From NCBI RefSeq assembly GCF_900890705.1, contig NZ_CAAHFH010000002.1, positions 124,001 through 188,000 of the forward strand: DNA of 64,000 nucleotides. The letters run 5' to 3'. The stretch comes from Pontiella sulfatireligans (GTDB lineage Bacteria > Verrucomicrobiota > Kiritimatiellia > Kiritimatiellales > Pontiellaceae). Under the pieces are notes generated by a model. The model was not told the origin of the DNA, made no database searches, and worked only from the letters and a program-made list of their open reading frames with translations. Below, one piece after another: positions 25,845 through 33,800 of the stretch. The position numbers were made by a program, and so were the translations under genes. The first letter of the stretch is position 1; every line of letters starts with the position of its first letter.

Positions 25845-27356
25845 ATGAGAGCCTTGCTGGACACTAATATTGTTATTCATCGCGAAGCCCCTGCCGGGAT
25901 CAATCAGGACATCGGAACCCTGTTCAAATGGTTGGATAAGGCGAAATATGATAAGTGTGTCCACCCGATCTCTGTTGACGAACTTCAAAAACACCAAAAC
26001 GAGAAGAAGCGCAACACGCTAAATATTAAGCTTCAAAGTTACTCCATCTTGAAAACTATCGCTCCGCTTGCGGATGAAGTTCAGGTCGTGTCCGCTCAAA
26101 TCGATACCAATGAAAACGATATCAACGACTCGCGGCTTCTTAATGAAGTTTTTCAGGGTCGCGTTGATATTTTCATCAGCGAAGATAAAAAGATCCATAC
26201 GAAGGCGGCTCAGCTGGGCATTGATGATCGAGTTTTTCGTATCGACGGATTTCTTGAAAAAGTGGTCTCTGAAAACCCAGATCTAATCAATTACAATGTC
26301 TTAAGTGTTACCAAAAAGCATTTTGGCGACATCGATCTGCAAGATTCTTTCTTCGACAGTTTCAGAGAGGACTACAACGGCTTTGATCGATGGTTTAATA
26401 AAAAAGCCGATGAAGTTGCCTATGTTACGCATAACCGAGGACACATTCTCTCTTTTCTCTATGTAAAGGTGGAGGACGAAAATGAGAACTATGCGGACAT
26501 TACTCCGACCTTCGTGCCGAAACGACGATTGAAGGTTGGAACGTTCAAGGTGGTGAGTAACGGAGTTCGTTTAGGAGAACGTTTTCTGAAAATCATCTTT
26601 GATAATGCGTTGAGATATCATGTCGATGAAATCTATGTGACTATTTTTGACCAGACCGATGAACAAGAGAGGCTCATCTGCCTTCTACAAGAATGGGGCT
26701 TTATTCCTCATGGCATCAAAAGAACGGCGAACGGAGACGAACAGGTGCTTATTCGAAACTTCGCTCCGCTAATCTCTCAGAATTATCCCAAACAATCATT
26801 TCCATATCTGTCGACCAGTAATCGAATATTCCTGTGTCCAATCTATCCAGACTATCATACCGAATTATTCCCCGATTCAATTCTGACCACGGAATCAGCA
26901 TTGAACTTTAAAGAGAGTCAACCGCACCGAAACGCACTCAGCAAAGTTTACATTTCGCGCTCGATCAACCGAAACCTTTCTCCTGGAGATGTCATCGTTT
27001 TTTACCGAACCGGTGGGTACCACAAAAGTGTGGTCACAACCATCGGTGTTGTTGAAAGCATTGTGAATGAAATACAGAGCGAACAGGAATTTATTTTGAA
27101 GTGCCGGAAGCGAAGCGTTTTTTCAGATGATGAGCTAAAAAAACACTGGAATTACAAGCCCCGGAACCGTCCATTTATTGTTAATTTTCTATATACATAC
27201 TCATTCCCGAAACGGCCAAACCTTGCAAAGCTCATTGAGCTAGGCGTTATCGCAGGAGCAGATGCTGCTCCCCGTGGATTTGAGCCAATAACCAAAGATC
27301 AATTTTATAAAATTATTACGGAGTCCCAAAGCAATGAAGGTATTATTGTCGATTAA
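25845..27356 (+). CDS. PIN-domain nuclease fused to GNAT-like and ASCH/PUA-like domains
   Basis: 503 residues, lower GC than the flanks. Residues 1-130 form a PIN ribonuclease domain with the four acidic metal ligands in place: D6 (ALLDTNIVIH), E46 (ISVDELQKH), D95 (NDSRLL) and D114 (ISEDKKIH). Residues about 225-310 (GERFLKIIFDNALRYHVDEI, then CLLQEWGFIPHG) have the look of an acetyltransferase GNAT fold, and about 330-480 (NLSPGDVIVFYRTGGYHKSV, GVVESIV) resembles an ASCH/PUA-type RNA-binding fold. Overlaps the next gene by 23 bp. PIN domains usually cut RNA, often as toxins. Domains two and three are by eye. I know of no characterised protein with this architecture. Confidence 0.75.
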   Translation: MRALLDTNIVIHREAPAGINQDIGTLFKWLDKAKYDKCVHPISVDELQKHQNEKKRNTLNIKLQSYSILKTIAPLADEVQVVSAQIDTNENDINDSRLLNEVFQGRVDIFISEDKKIHTKAAQLGIDDRVFRIDGFLEKVVSENPDLINYNVLSVTKKHFGDIDLQDSFFDSFREDYNGFDRWFNKKADEVAYVTHNRGHILSFLYVKVEDENENYADITPTFVPKRRLKVGTFKVVSNGVRLGERFLKIIFDNALRYHVDEIYVTIFDQTDEQERLICLLQEWGFIPHGIKRTANGDEQVLIRNFAPLISQNYPKQSFPYLSTSNRIFLCPIYPDYHTELFPDSILTTESALNFKESQPHRNALSKVYISRSINRNLSPGDVIVFYRTGGYHKSVVTTIGVVESIVNEIQSEQEFILKCRKRSVFSDDELKKHWNYKPRNRPFIVNFLYTYSFPKRPNLAKLIELGVIAGADAAPRGFEPITKDQFYKIITESQSNEGIIVD

Positions 27357-27702
27357 ACCGGAGTTTGCTGAACGCATTTTTGACGGAACCAAATTATATG
27401 AATTCCGCAAAGTCATTTTCAGGAACCCAGATATTAAAACGATTGTTGTCTACGCATCATCACCCGTTCAACGTGTCATCGGTGAGTTCGATATCGAGAC
27501 GATTCTCAGTGATGCACCAGAAAGCCTATGGAAGGAAACGAAAGAGTTTTCTGGAATTAGCAAGGAATTCTTCTTCGATTATTTTTCCGAGCGTAATGTG
27601 GGATTTGCGATTAAAGTGAAGAAAACTCGTCGCTTTAAAACGCCTCGATGCTTGCGCTCAAGCTATAATGTCAGCCCACCTCAATCCTTTTGCTATATAT
27701 AA
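27334..27702 (+). CDS. ASCH-domain protein
   Basis: 122 residues. MKVLLSIKPEFAERIFDGTK, YEFRKVIFRN and IVVYASSPVQRVIGEFDIE are the conserved blocks of the ASCH fold, a PUA-like beta barrel thought to bind RNA or modified nucleosides; a few members are nucleoside hydrolases. SGISKEFFFDYFSERNVGFA follows. It overlaps the PIN gene by 23 bp and is followed after 14 bp by the ATPase gene, so the three are one transcription unit. It could be the regulatory or antitoxin partner of the PIN protein, which carries a similar domain itself; that is inference. Confidence 0.8.
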   Translation: MKVLLSIKPEFAERIFDGTKLYEFRKVIFRNPDIKTIVVYASSPVQRVIGEFDIETILSDAPESLWKETKEFSGISKEFFFDYFSERNVGFAIKVKKTRRFKTPRCLRSSYNVSPPQSFCYI

Positions 27703-27716
27703 GGGGCCGTCTTGAG

Positions 27717-28250
27717 ATGGAGGGAACTCCCAACTTTTTAACCAGCCTTCACAAAGCTGATGCATCCTTCGTTTTTCTCGGAGGAATTCATGGTGTTGGA
27801 AAGACAACCGCATGTAGACGATTATTTATTCCCGCTGGATATCGCTGTGTAACTGCCAGTTCGTTGATTAAGGCGTATGGCGACAGTTCAGATGAAAACA
27901 AACGAGTTGAAAACGTTGCTAATAATCAGGCGGTACTCATCGAACAACTGGCCTTTGAGAAAACGCATCATAATCATCTTCTTCTTGATGGTCACTACTG
28001 CTTGATTAATAGCGTAAACAAATTTGAACCAATTGATATCGATATTTTTCGAATGATTAATCCCTGTGCGTTTATCTTGCTCAAGGGCTGTCCTTCTGAG
28101 ATCACACAACGGCTTAAGAATCGAGACGGAAAGAACTGGGATCAACCATTTGTAGAGCAGTTTCAAATGGCTGAGGAACAACATGCCCAGTACATATCTC
28201 ATGAATTAAATATCCCCCTCCATGTTATTTCATACGAGGAGGATCAATGA
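27717..28250 (+). CDS. P-loop ATPase / kinase-like protein
   Basis: 177 residues from the ATG at 27717 (a TTG at 27690 would overlap the ASCH gene). Walker A is GIHGVGKTTACRRL near residue 25, and a later LLLDGHYCLI stretch may be the Walker B region. KNRDGKNWD resembles the lid region of small nucleotide or polynucleotide kinases. In outline it is an adenylate-kinase-like NTPase. Third gene of the PIN-ASCH operon. If it phosphorylates RNA ends or nucleotides it could act on products of the PIN nuclease; this is a guess from context. Confidence 0.7.
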   Translation: MEGTPNFLTSLHKADASFVFLGGIHGVGKTTACRRLFIPAGYRCVTASSLIKAYGDSSDENKRVENVANNQAVLIEQLAFEKTHHNHLLLDGHYCLINSVNKFEPIDIDIFRMINPCAFILLKGCPSEITQRLKNRDGKNWDQPFVEQFQMAEEQHAQYISHELNIPLHVISYEEDQ

Positions 28251-28252
28251 AC

Positions 28253-28296
28253 GGATATAACTTTCACCTATTGGTAAAGGGTTTGGATATCCGCGT
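28253..28296 (+). terminator. Cruciform-forming hairpin directly after the PIN operon
   Basis: Outer arms CGGATAT/ATATCCG and inner arms CTTT-c-ACC/GGT-AAAG with a TATT loop begin three bases after the ATPase stop codon. There is no T-run, so intrinsic termination is doubtful; it may stabilise the message 3' end or be a recombination site. Confidence 0.45.
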
Positions 28297-28315
28297 GTCA
28301 CGAAGTCCTAAATTC

Positions 28316-28416
28316 ACGGACCCATCCTTTTGAAAGACTCGCTTCGCGTGGCGACCGCGCACACGTTTTCCGCTTACCTTTCAGCGATACTTAAATCCGA
28401 GAAACCGACCCTTTTT
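28316..28416. repeat. Direct repeat copy B (partner of 25636-25736)
   Basis: Begins ACGGACCCA and continues with GACTCGCTTCGCGTGGCGAC, ending CCGACCCTTTTTCC. It is nearly identical to copy A over about 101 bp. Its right edge supplies the last seven codons and stop of the neighbouring minus-strand ABC ATPase gene, showing that the repeat was joined to that gene secondarily. Confidence 0.88.
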
Positions 28417-29233
28417 CCGTTGATGATTGCCTCTGGCGAAGGGCCTTTGATTGAATTGCATTCAGATAGCGAATTGCGTGAGGATGTTGAATATTGCGAT
28501 CAAAGGCATCCGATTGATGATCTTCCACAACTTTCCCACCTGCGAGAAATGCAATCCTATCTGCAAAGGACTTGGCAAAACTGTAGTCATGAGTGACTAC
28601 TATTAAACCAAAAGGTTCATTACCTTCAGACTTATCTCCTATCTCAAATTTCCACAGGTCATCAATAGCCTTTACCATCTCCAGGCTTGTCTCTGGATCA
28701 ACAGCGCTTGTTACCTCGTCCAGCAAAAGAACCTTTGGGCGGAGAACTAATGCTCTACATAACGCAACCCGCTGAGCTTGGCCACCAGAGATCGAATTGG
28801 GATATTTGTTCAATATATCCGAAATCCCCAAAGCCTCGGCTGCTCTTTCGGCTTTTTTAATGGCGACTGACCTTGACGATTTAATCACTCTTTCTAAAGG
28901 AAGTGTGATGTTTCTGAGTACAGTCATATTTGGAAATAAATTAAAGTGCTGAAATACCAGTCCAATCTGTTGTCGAATTAAGTGTGGTGGCTCAGTGAAA
29001 AGACCTCCTTTGCAATAATAACTATCAAGCAAACGCATATCCCCACTAGACGGCTGCTCCAACGTTGCCAAACAACGTAACAAACAACTCTTACCCACAC
29101 CACTCCGTCCAATTACGGCCAGACGTTCGCGATTATTTAGGTCCAAAGAAAGATCTCGAAGCACTTCTGTGTCGTTAAAACGCAAGTCAAGTCCGCGTAC
29201 AGTCAAAATAGGATCTATCTCCGAATCAGCCAT
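28391..29233 (-). CDS. Polar amino-acid ABC transporter ATP-binding protein (GlnQ-like)
   Basis: 280 residues. ATPase of an uptake ABC transporter at the inner membrane. Walker A GRSGVGKSCLL (about 42), Q-loop VFQHFNLFPNMTVLRNI, signature ISGGQAQRVALCRAL, Walker B VLLLDEVTSAVDP and the switch histidine VVTHDYSFA are all present. The sequence is closest to the HisP/GlnQ group. The last residues KGSVSRI are encoded by direct repeat B, so the native C-terminus was replaced. It overlaps the permease fragment by 19 bp, the normal order on the minus strand (permease then ATPase). The binding protein is absent, and with a broken permease the transporter is probably not functional here. Confidence 0.85.
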   Translation of the reverse strand: MADSEIDPILTVRGLDLRFNDTEVLRDLSLDLNNRERLAVIGRSGVGKSCLLRCLATLEQPSSGDMRLLDSYYCKGGLFTEPPHLIRQQIGLVFQHFNLFPNMTVLRNITLPLERVIKSSRSVAIKKAERAAEALGISDILNKYPNSISGGQAQRVALCRALVLRPKVLLLDEVTSAVDPETSLEMVKAIDDLWKFEIGDKSEGNEPFGLIVVTHDYSFAKSFADRIAFLAGGKVVEDHQSDAFDRNIQHPHAIRYLNAIQSKALRQRQSSTEKGSVSRI

Positions 29234-29580
29234 TCACTTTTCTCCAACTTGCGAGCATACATACCTAAAGGAACAACTAATATTATATAGACTAAGCCTA
29301 CGATGCACCACGCCTCCAAACTGCGATAGGTCTGGGAAATCGCCACCCTTGCAACAAAAACCGTATCATGACAGCCTATGACCGAGGCAAGACTTGATAG
29401 TTTTATATTTCCAATATAAAAAGCAATCATAGGAGGAAGCAACTGACGAACAACATCCGGTAATATAATGAATATAAGGATGTCAAATCTCTGAAGACCC
29501 AGAGCTTCTGCTCCAAGGATTGAGTTACGCGACACACCATCAATAGCTGCTCTCACCAGATCAGCAGTAAATACCGTTTG
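29215..29580 (-). pseudogene. Amino-acid ABC transporter permease, 5'-truncated
   Basis: About 120 C-terminal residues of a HisM/GlnP-type permease: TADLVRAAIDGVSRNSILGAE is the conserved EAA loop that contacts the ATPase, followed by two membrane segments (LSSLASVIGCHDTVF and IVGLVYIILVVPLG). In frame, the sequence meets a stop codon inside the GGACTGACCCC motif at the edge of the dispersed repeat (29586), so the first half of the gene has been lost there. A GTG at 29556 could restart translation but would not give a working permease. Confidence 0.85.
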
Positions 29581-29585
29581 GAAAA

Positions 29586-30077
29586 GGGGTCAGTCCTATG
29601 AAATGATGTTTTCTGCATTTCCCCTACTCCCGTCATCCCAAAAATTCGCTTCATCCAAGCGGTCAGAACGCTTTTTCGACCATCCGCCCACTCAACTGCA
29701 CGACCCATACGCACAGCAAAAATATACACACAGTTTATAGGGATTTAGGCTTAAGTAAAGGAAAGGGGTTGGGGGAGTTTGAAGTTTGAAGTTTGTGGTT
29801 TGGGGTTTGGGGTTTGAGGGTTTGGAGAGTTTGAAGTTTGTGGTTTGGGGTTTGGGGTTTGAAGGCGTGCGGGAACCCCGTTACCGCTTTTCCTCCACAT
29901 AGGCTGTTCCTGTGAGAAAGCTGAGACGGGAGGAAACACTCACTTGGTTCGTTATTGAACCACTCCCATTGGTCGTTATTTTCTTGCAGAAAATTATCTG
30001 CGCTGCGGGCATTCGCAAATTATCATTCGCTTCGCGAAGTGGCAGCACTCCAGGGCGGTTGCACCGCATTAGCGGAC
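29586..30077. repeat. Long dispersed repeat, copy 1
   Basis: About 490 bp repeated at 59568-59969 in the same orientation. It begins GGGGTCAGTCCTAT, then TTTTCTGCATTTCCCCTACT. It contains a heptamer-like minisatellite (GTTTGGGGTTTGGGGTTTG and GAGTTTGAAGTTTG units, about 29763-29862) and ends with CGCTTCGCGAAGTGGCAGC, GCGGTTGCACCGCAT and GCGGACA. Copy 1 has an extra stretch of about 50 bp near 29960-30010. No transposase is encoded; it may be a non-autonomous element. Confidence 0.85.
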
Positions 30078-30185
30078 AAACAAAATAAAATCCCGTCCAT
30101 CCTGTTTATCCTGTCTAAAAAACCTCTGTGGCCTCTGTGCCTCCGTGTGAGATAACTATCCCTCCAACAGAACAACGCTTTCCCC

Positions 30186-30802
30186 GCTATGCGGCCTACG
30201 TCGATTGGATCAATTCGCTGATCGAGCCGGCCGACATTGCGCTCAACCGCTTTATCGAATCGCCCTTCGCCCATCCCTCGGTCATGTTCCGGCGCGAACT
30301 GTTCGAGCAGTTCGGCGCCTACCGCGACGGCCCGTTTCCGGAGGACTACGAGCTGTGGCTGCGCTGGATGGCCAGCGGCGTGAAGGCTGGCAAGGTGGAC
30401 AAGGAACTGGTGACGTGGAACGATCCACCCGGCCGCCTTTCGCGCACCGACGAGCGCTACAGCATCGACGCCTTCTACAAAACCAAGGCTGAATACCTTT
30501 TCCAATGGCTGGAGCACCACAACCCTCACCACCCCAACGTCATTGTCTGGGGCGCGGGCAGAGTCACGCGCAAGCGAGTGGACATCCTCGCCAATTATGG
30601 ATTACGAATTACGCAATACATCGACATCAAGCCTCGCCAGCTCAACTGCGGCACGCCGGTCACCCAGCCCGATGAACTTCCCGACCCAGAAACCTGCTTC
30701 GTGCTGCCCATGGTTGGAAAGCGCGGCGCCCGAGAACAGATCCGCGCTTTTCTGAACAAGCGCGGATTTGTTGAAGGCCTCCACAGCATCTTTGCATCCT
30801 AG
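30186..30802 (+). pseudogene. 5'-truncated second copy of the GT2 glycosyltransferase
   Basis: Corresponds to residues about 125-329 of the gene at 22680-23669, with high nucleotide identity beginning sharply at GCTATGCGGCCTACGTCGA (23052 against 30186). The nucleotide-binding and DxD half of the GT-A domain is missing, so it cannot be a working transferase. The C-terminal Rossmann-like domain (VIVWGAGRVTRKRV) is intact and in frame to the stop. Upstream is a CCTCTGTGGCCTCTGTGCC-type low-complexity stretch. The stop codon overlaps the stop of the convergent giant gene. Confidence 0.85.
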
Positions 30803-33800
30803 TAGTAGACCTTCAGGCGGTAGCAGCAGTTTTCATCGTCATCGATATCGATGCTCAGGAGGGCTCGCTGGATGCCTGCCACCGGCGTTGTCGTGGAGCG
30901 GTCAACAATCCATTCGCCGGCATGCTCCCACGTCTCCATATCGGTGGATTTTTCGAGCACATAGATCAGAGTCGGATCATCCGCCCGGCTGTTATGGGAC
31001 GCCGTCAGCGTTCCTTCCGCCGGACTAGGCTCCCAGGCCAGGCTGTGGGCGAGATCGTCGTTCGGCACCATGGGATCGGTTCCGAAAACATACTCCTCAA
31101 TATTTATGAGGCCGTCGCCGTCCGGATCCTGGTTGTCTCCATCAATGGCCGTGTTGCTGCCGAAGTGAGCCGTCCGCCAGCTTCCAATGAAAGCGTTCGC
31201 CGCATAGATCGTCATGGTTACATCGGCCTCGACCGGCGCTGCGACAAATGCATCGTTGACGCGGATCTCAAAGACTTCCGTTTCGCTCGTTCCGCTTGAT
31301 ACGCCGCCGTTGATGTTGTAGCGAAGCCCCCGCAGGGCGGTGGTGATGCTCATGGGCGAAGCGTTGGCCATCACATAATAATCATTGCCGACCTCTGTGA
31401 AGCCGCCCAATGAGGCCGGGTAGAACGCACCCTGGCGCGGCGCGAACAATAATCTCACGCTGGCCGTCAGCAGCTGCGTGCCCATCTCGTCAACATCCTC
31501 CACCTGCACAAACTGGAACGGGATCAAAACTTCGCCATCGCGAACACCCAGCGGATCAACCAGGCCGTTAATGACGGGCGGATCGTTGACCGACCACACG
31601 AGGATATCCAAATGGTTCGTCAGCGGATCATCCACGATGAACGGATCGCTCACGAACACGTCCACCCCTGTCACTTCGCTGCTAATGCCTGGAATCCGGT
31701 TTTCGGTCGGAACAAACTCAAGCGCTCCCAGCGCAGCCGAAACCGCGGAAGGCGTGTCCCTCATTTCATAGCGGCCCGGGCCGGTTAGGCTGAAATTGCC
31801 CAGCGGTTCGATGGTGCCCTTGACGGCATCATCCAGAACAATGACCACAAGTTGCTCTTCGTCGCCCCACAGATCGACATCGGTAACAGAAGCTCCTGCG
31901 AAGATATTGGTCTGCGTATTGTCATCCATCACCAGCCCACCGATGAATCCGCTGAGAACCGGCAGATCGTTCACTCCCTGGACCGTGATGCTAACCGTCG
32001 CGTTGCTGCGGTCCGAGCCCTCTTCCACCACCAGTACATGAACCAGCTGTTTGACGGCGTTGGAGGAATCGTCCAATACGGAATACTCAAAGGTTTCCGT
32101 ATACGGGTAGGTTCCCGCATATCCCGACCCCGGCGTATAATGAACGCCGTTGGTGGAAACGGAAAACGCCCCCGCACCGTCGAGCACCAGTTCATATTCC
32201 GGCCCCGGCAGGATGCCGTCATTACTGAGCACATCCAGAATGTTGCTCGCAGTGCCTGAGATGACCGTAAACCGGTCTTCGTTCAGCATGAGGTCACCAA
32301 CCTTCACCAACACTTCAGCCTCGGCCGTGCCGCCGAATCCGTCGGAGATGGAATAGGCAAACCGGTCGGTTCCCACAAAGTCAGGCAACGGTATAAACAC
32401 CACCGAACCTCCGGAGACGACCACCTGCCCGCCCTGTTCAGGAGAAGAAGCACTGGTAATGGACCAACCGCTCGCACTGGACGGAATTGCGCCGTCATTG
32501 CGGAGCAGCGGCAACAGATTCGCCGTGCTGTTGCGCTGAACGGTAAAGCGGTCGTCGTTGATTTCGTCCGACAGATCCACATCCGCGTCGCGCAGCAGCA
32601 CGTCAATGGTCACCTTCGCGAAGGCCCGGTTGGCGGTGCCATCGCTCAATTCATAGGTAAAGGTTTCCTGATAGGAACTGCTGGCCGCGTTGGTGCTCGG
32701 CGTATAGATCAGCGACTGCCCATCGCCGGCCACCTCGACATTGCCTTGCTGGGTCGGGGCATTGGTGGCGTTCGAATCAGTAATGCCGACGCCGACAATC
32801 TCCAGCAGTCCGCCCGTGTCAGGCACGATTGCATCATTATGCAGCACCGGCAAAGTGAACGCCGGGGTATTGGTTCCTTCGTGATAAACCGCATAGGCAT
32901 CATCGTTCGCGGCGATAATACCGCCACCAACAATTAGCGTCACGCGGGCGGAATCCGTTCCGTATGCATCGGTCATCAAGTAGGTAAATGTTTCTTCACC
33001 GGTAAATCCGGGCACCGGCGTGTAGAGCAATTCCTGGTTTCCCGAGGCAATGAGAACAGAACCTCCGTGGTTGGGAGCATCAGAACCGGTTCCAATACTG
33101 ATAACAGAAAGTTTGCGCCCAGAGTCTCCTCCATTGAGCAGCGAACGGTCGTTGACCAGCACCGGCAACGTTACCGAAGCATCATCTTTCGCAACGCGGA
33201 AAGCATCCGCATTCCCAAAGACTCCGTCGGCAACGAGAGTAACGGTCAGCACAGCAGTCAATTCACGACTACCGGTTCCATTGCCGTCCCGCACGGTGTA
33301 GGTAAAGTTGGTTGATCCGATCAGCCCAGATTCAGCGGTAAAGAGCAGGCTTTGCCCATCGGAAGCCACCTCAATCAATGCATTCGACGGCGATACATCC
33401 GTGATCTTCAACGAAGCCGGCATGTCCGGCAGCACCAGGTCGTTGGCTAAGACATCCAGATCCACCTGCATTCCCGCATCGTTGGTATGAACCACAAAAC
33501 TGTCGTTGGCCGCCACGGGGTTGCCCACGGTCACCCATACGGTTCCGGTGCCGGTACCGCCCAAGCCGTCAATCACCTTATACCCGAGCTTGTCCTCACC
33601 GAAATAGCCCGCCTGCGGCGTGTAAAGCAGACGGTTGGCATCCTGATCGACCGTCACCGAGCCATTCGCCGGTTCGAGGCTGATGCTGAGAATATCCAGG
33701 TTGCCAATGCCCGGCAGAATGCTGTCGTTTAACACCACGTCCATGAAATTATCGAAGCTGTTCGCATTCACGTGGAAGTGGTCGTCCTGCGTGGGAAGCT

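Noticed and set aside
29751-29939. Minus-strand frame with repeated NPQTPNPKPQTSN peptides
   Set aside because: It is the translated minisatellite of the dispersed repeat, not a gene.
21000-30200. Insertion sequence or phage as the cause of the scrambled region
   Set aside because: No transposase, recombinase or phage structural gene can be read on either strand here; only repeats and remnants are seen.
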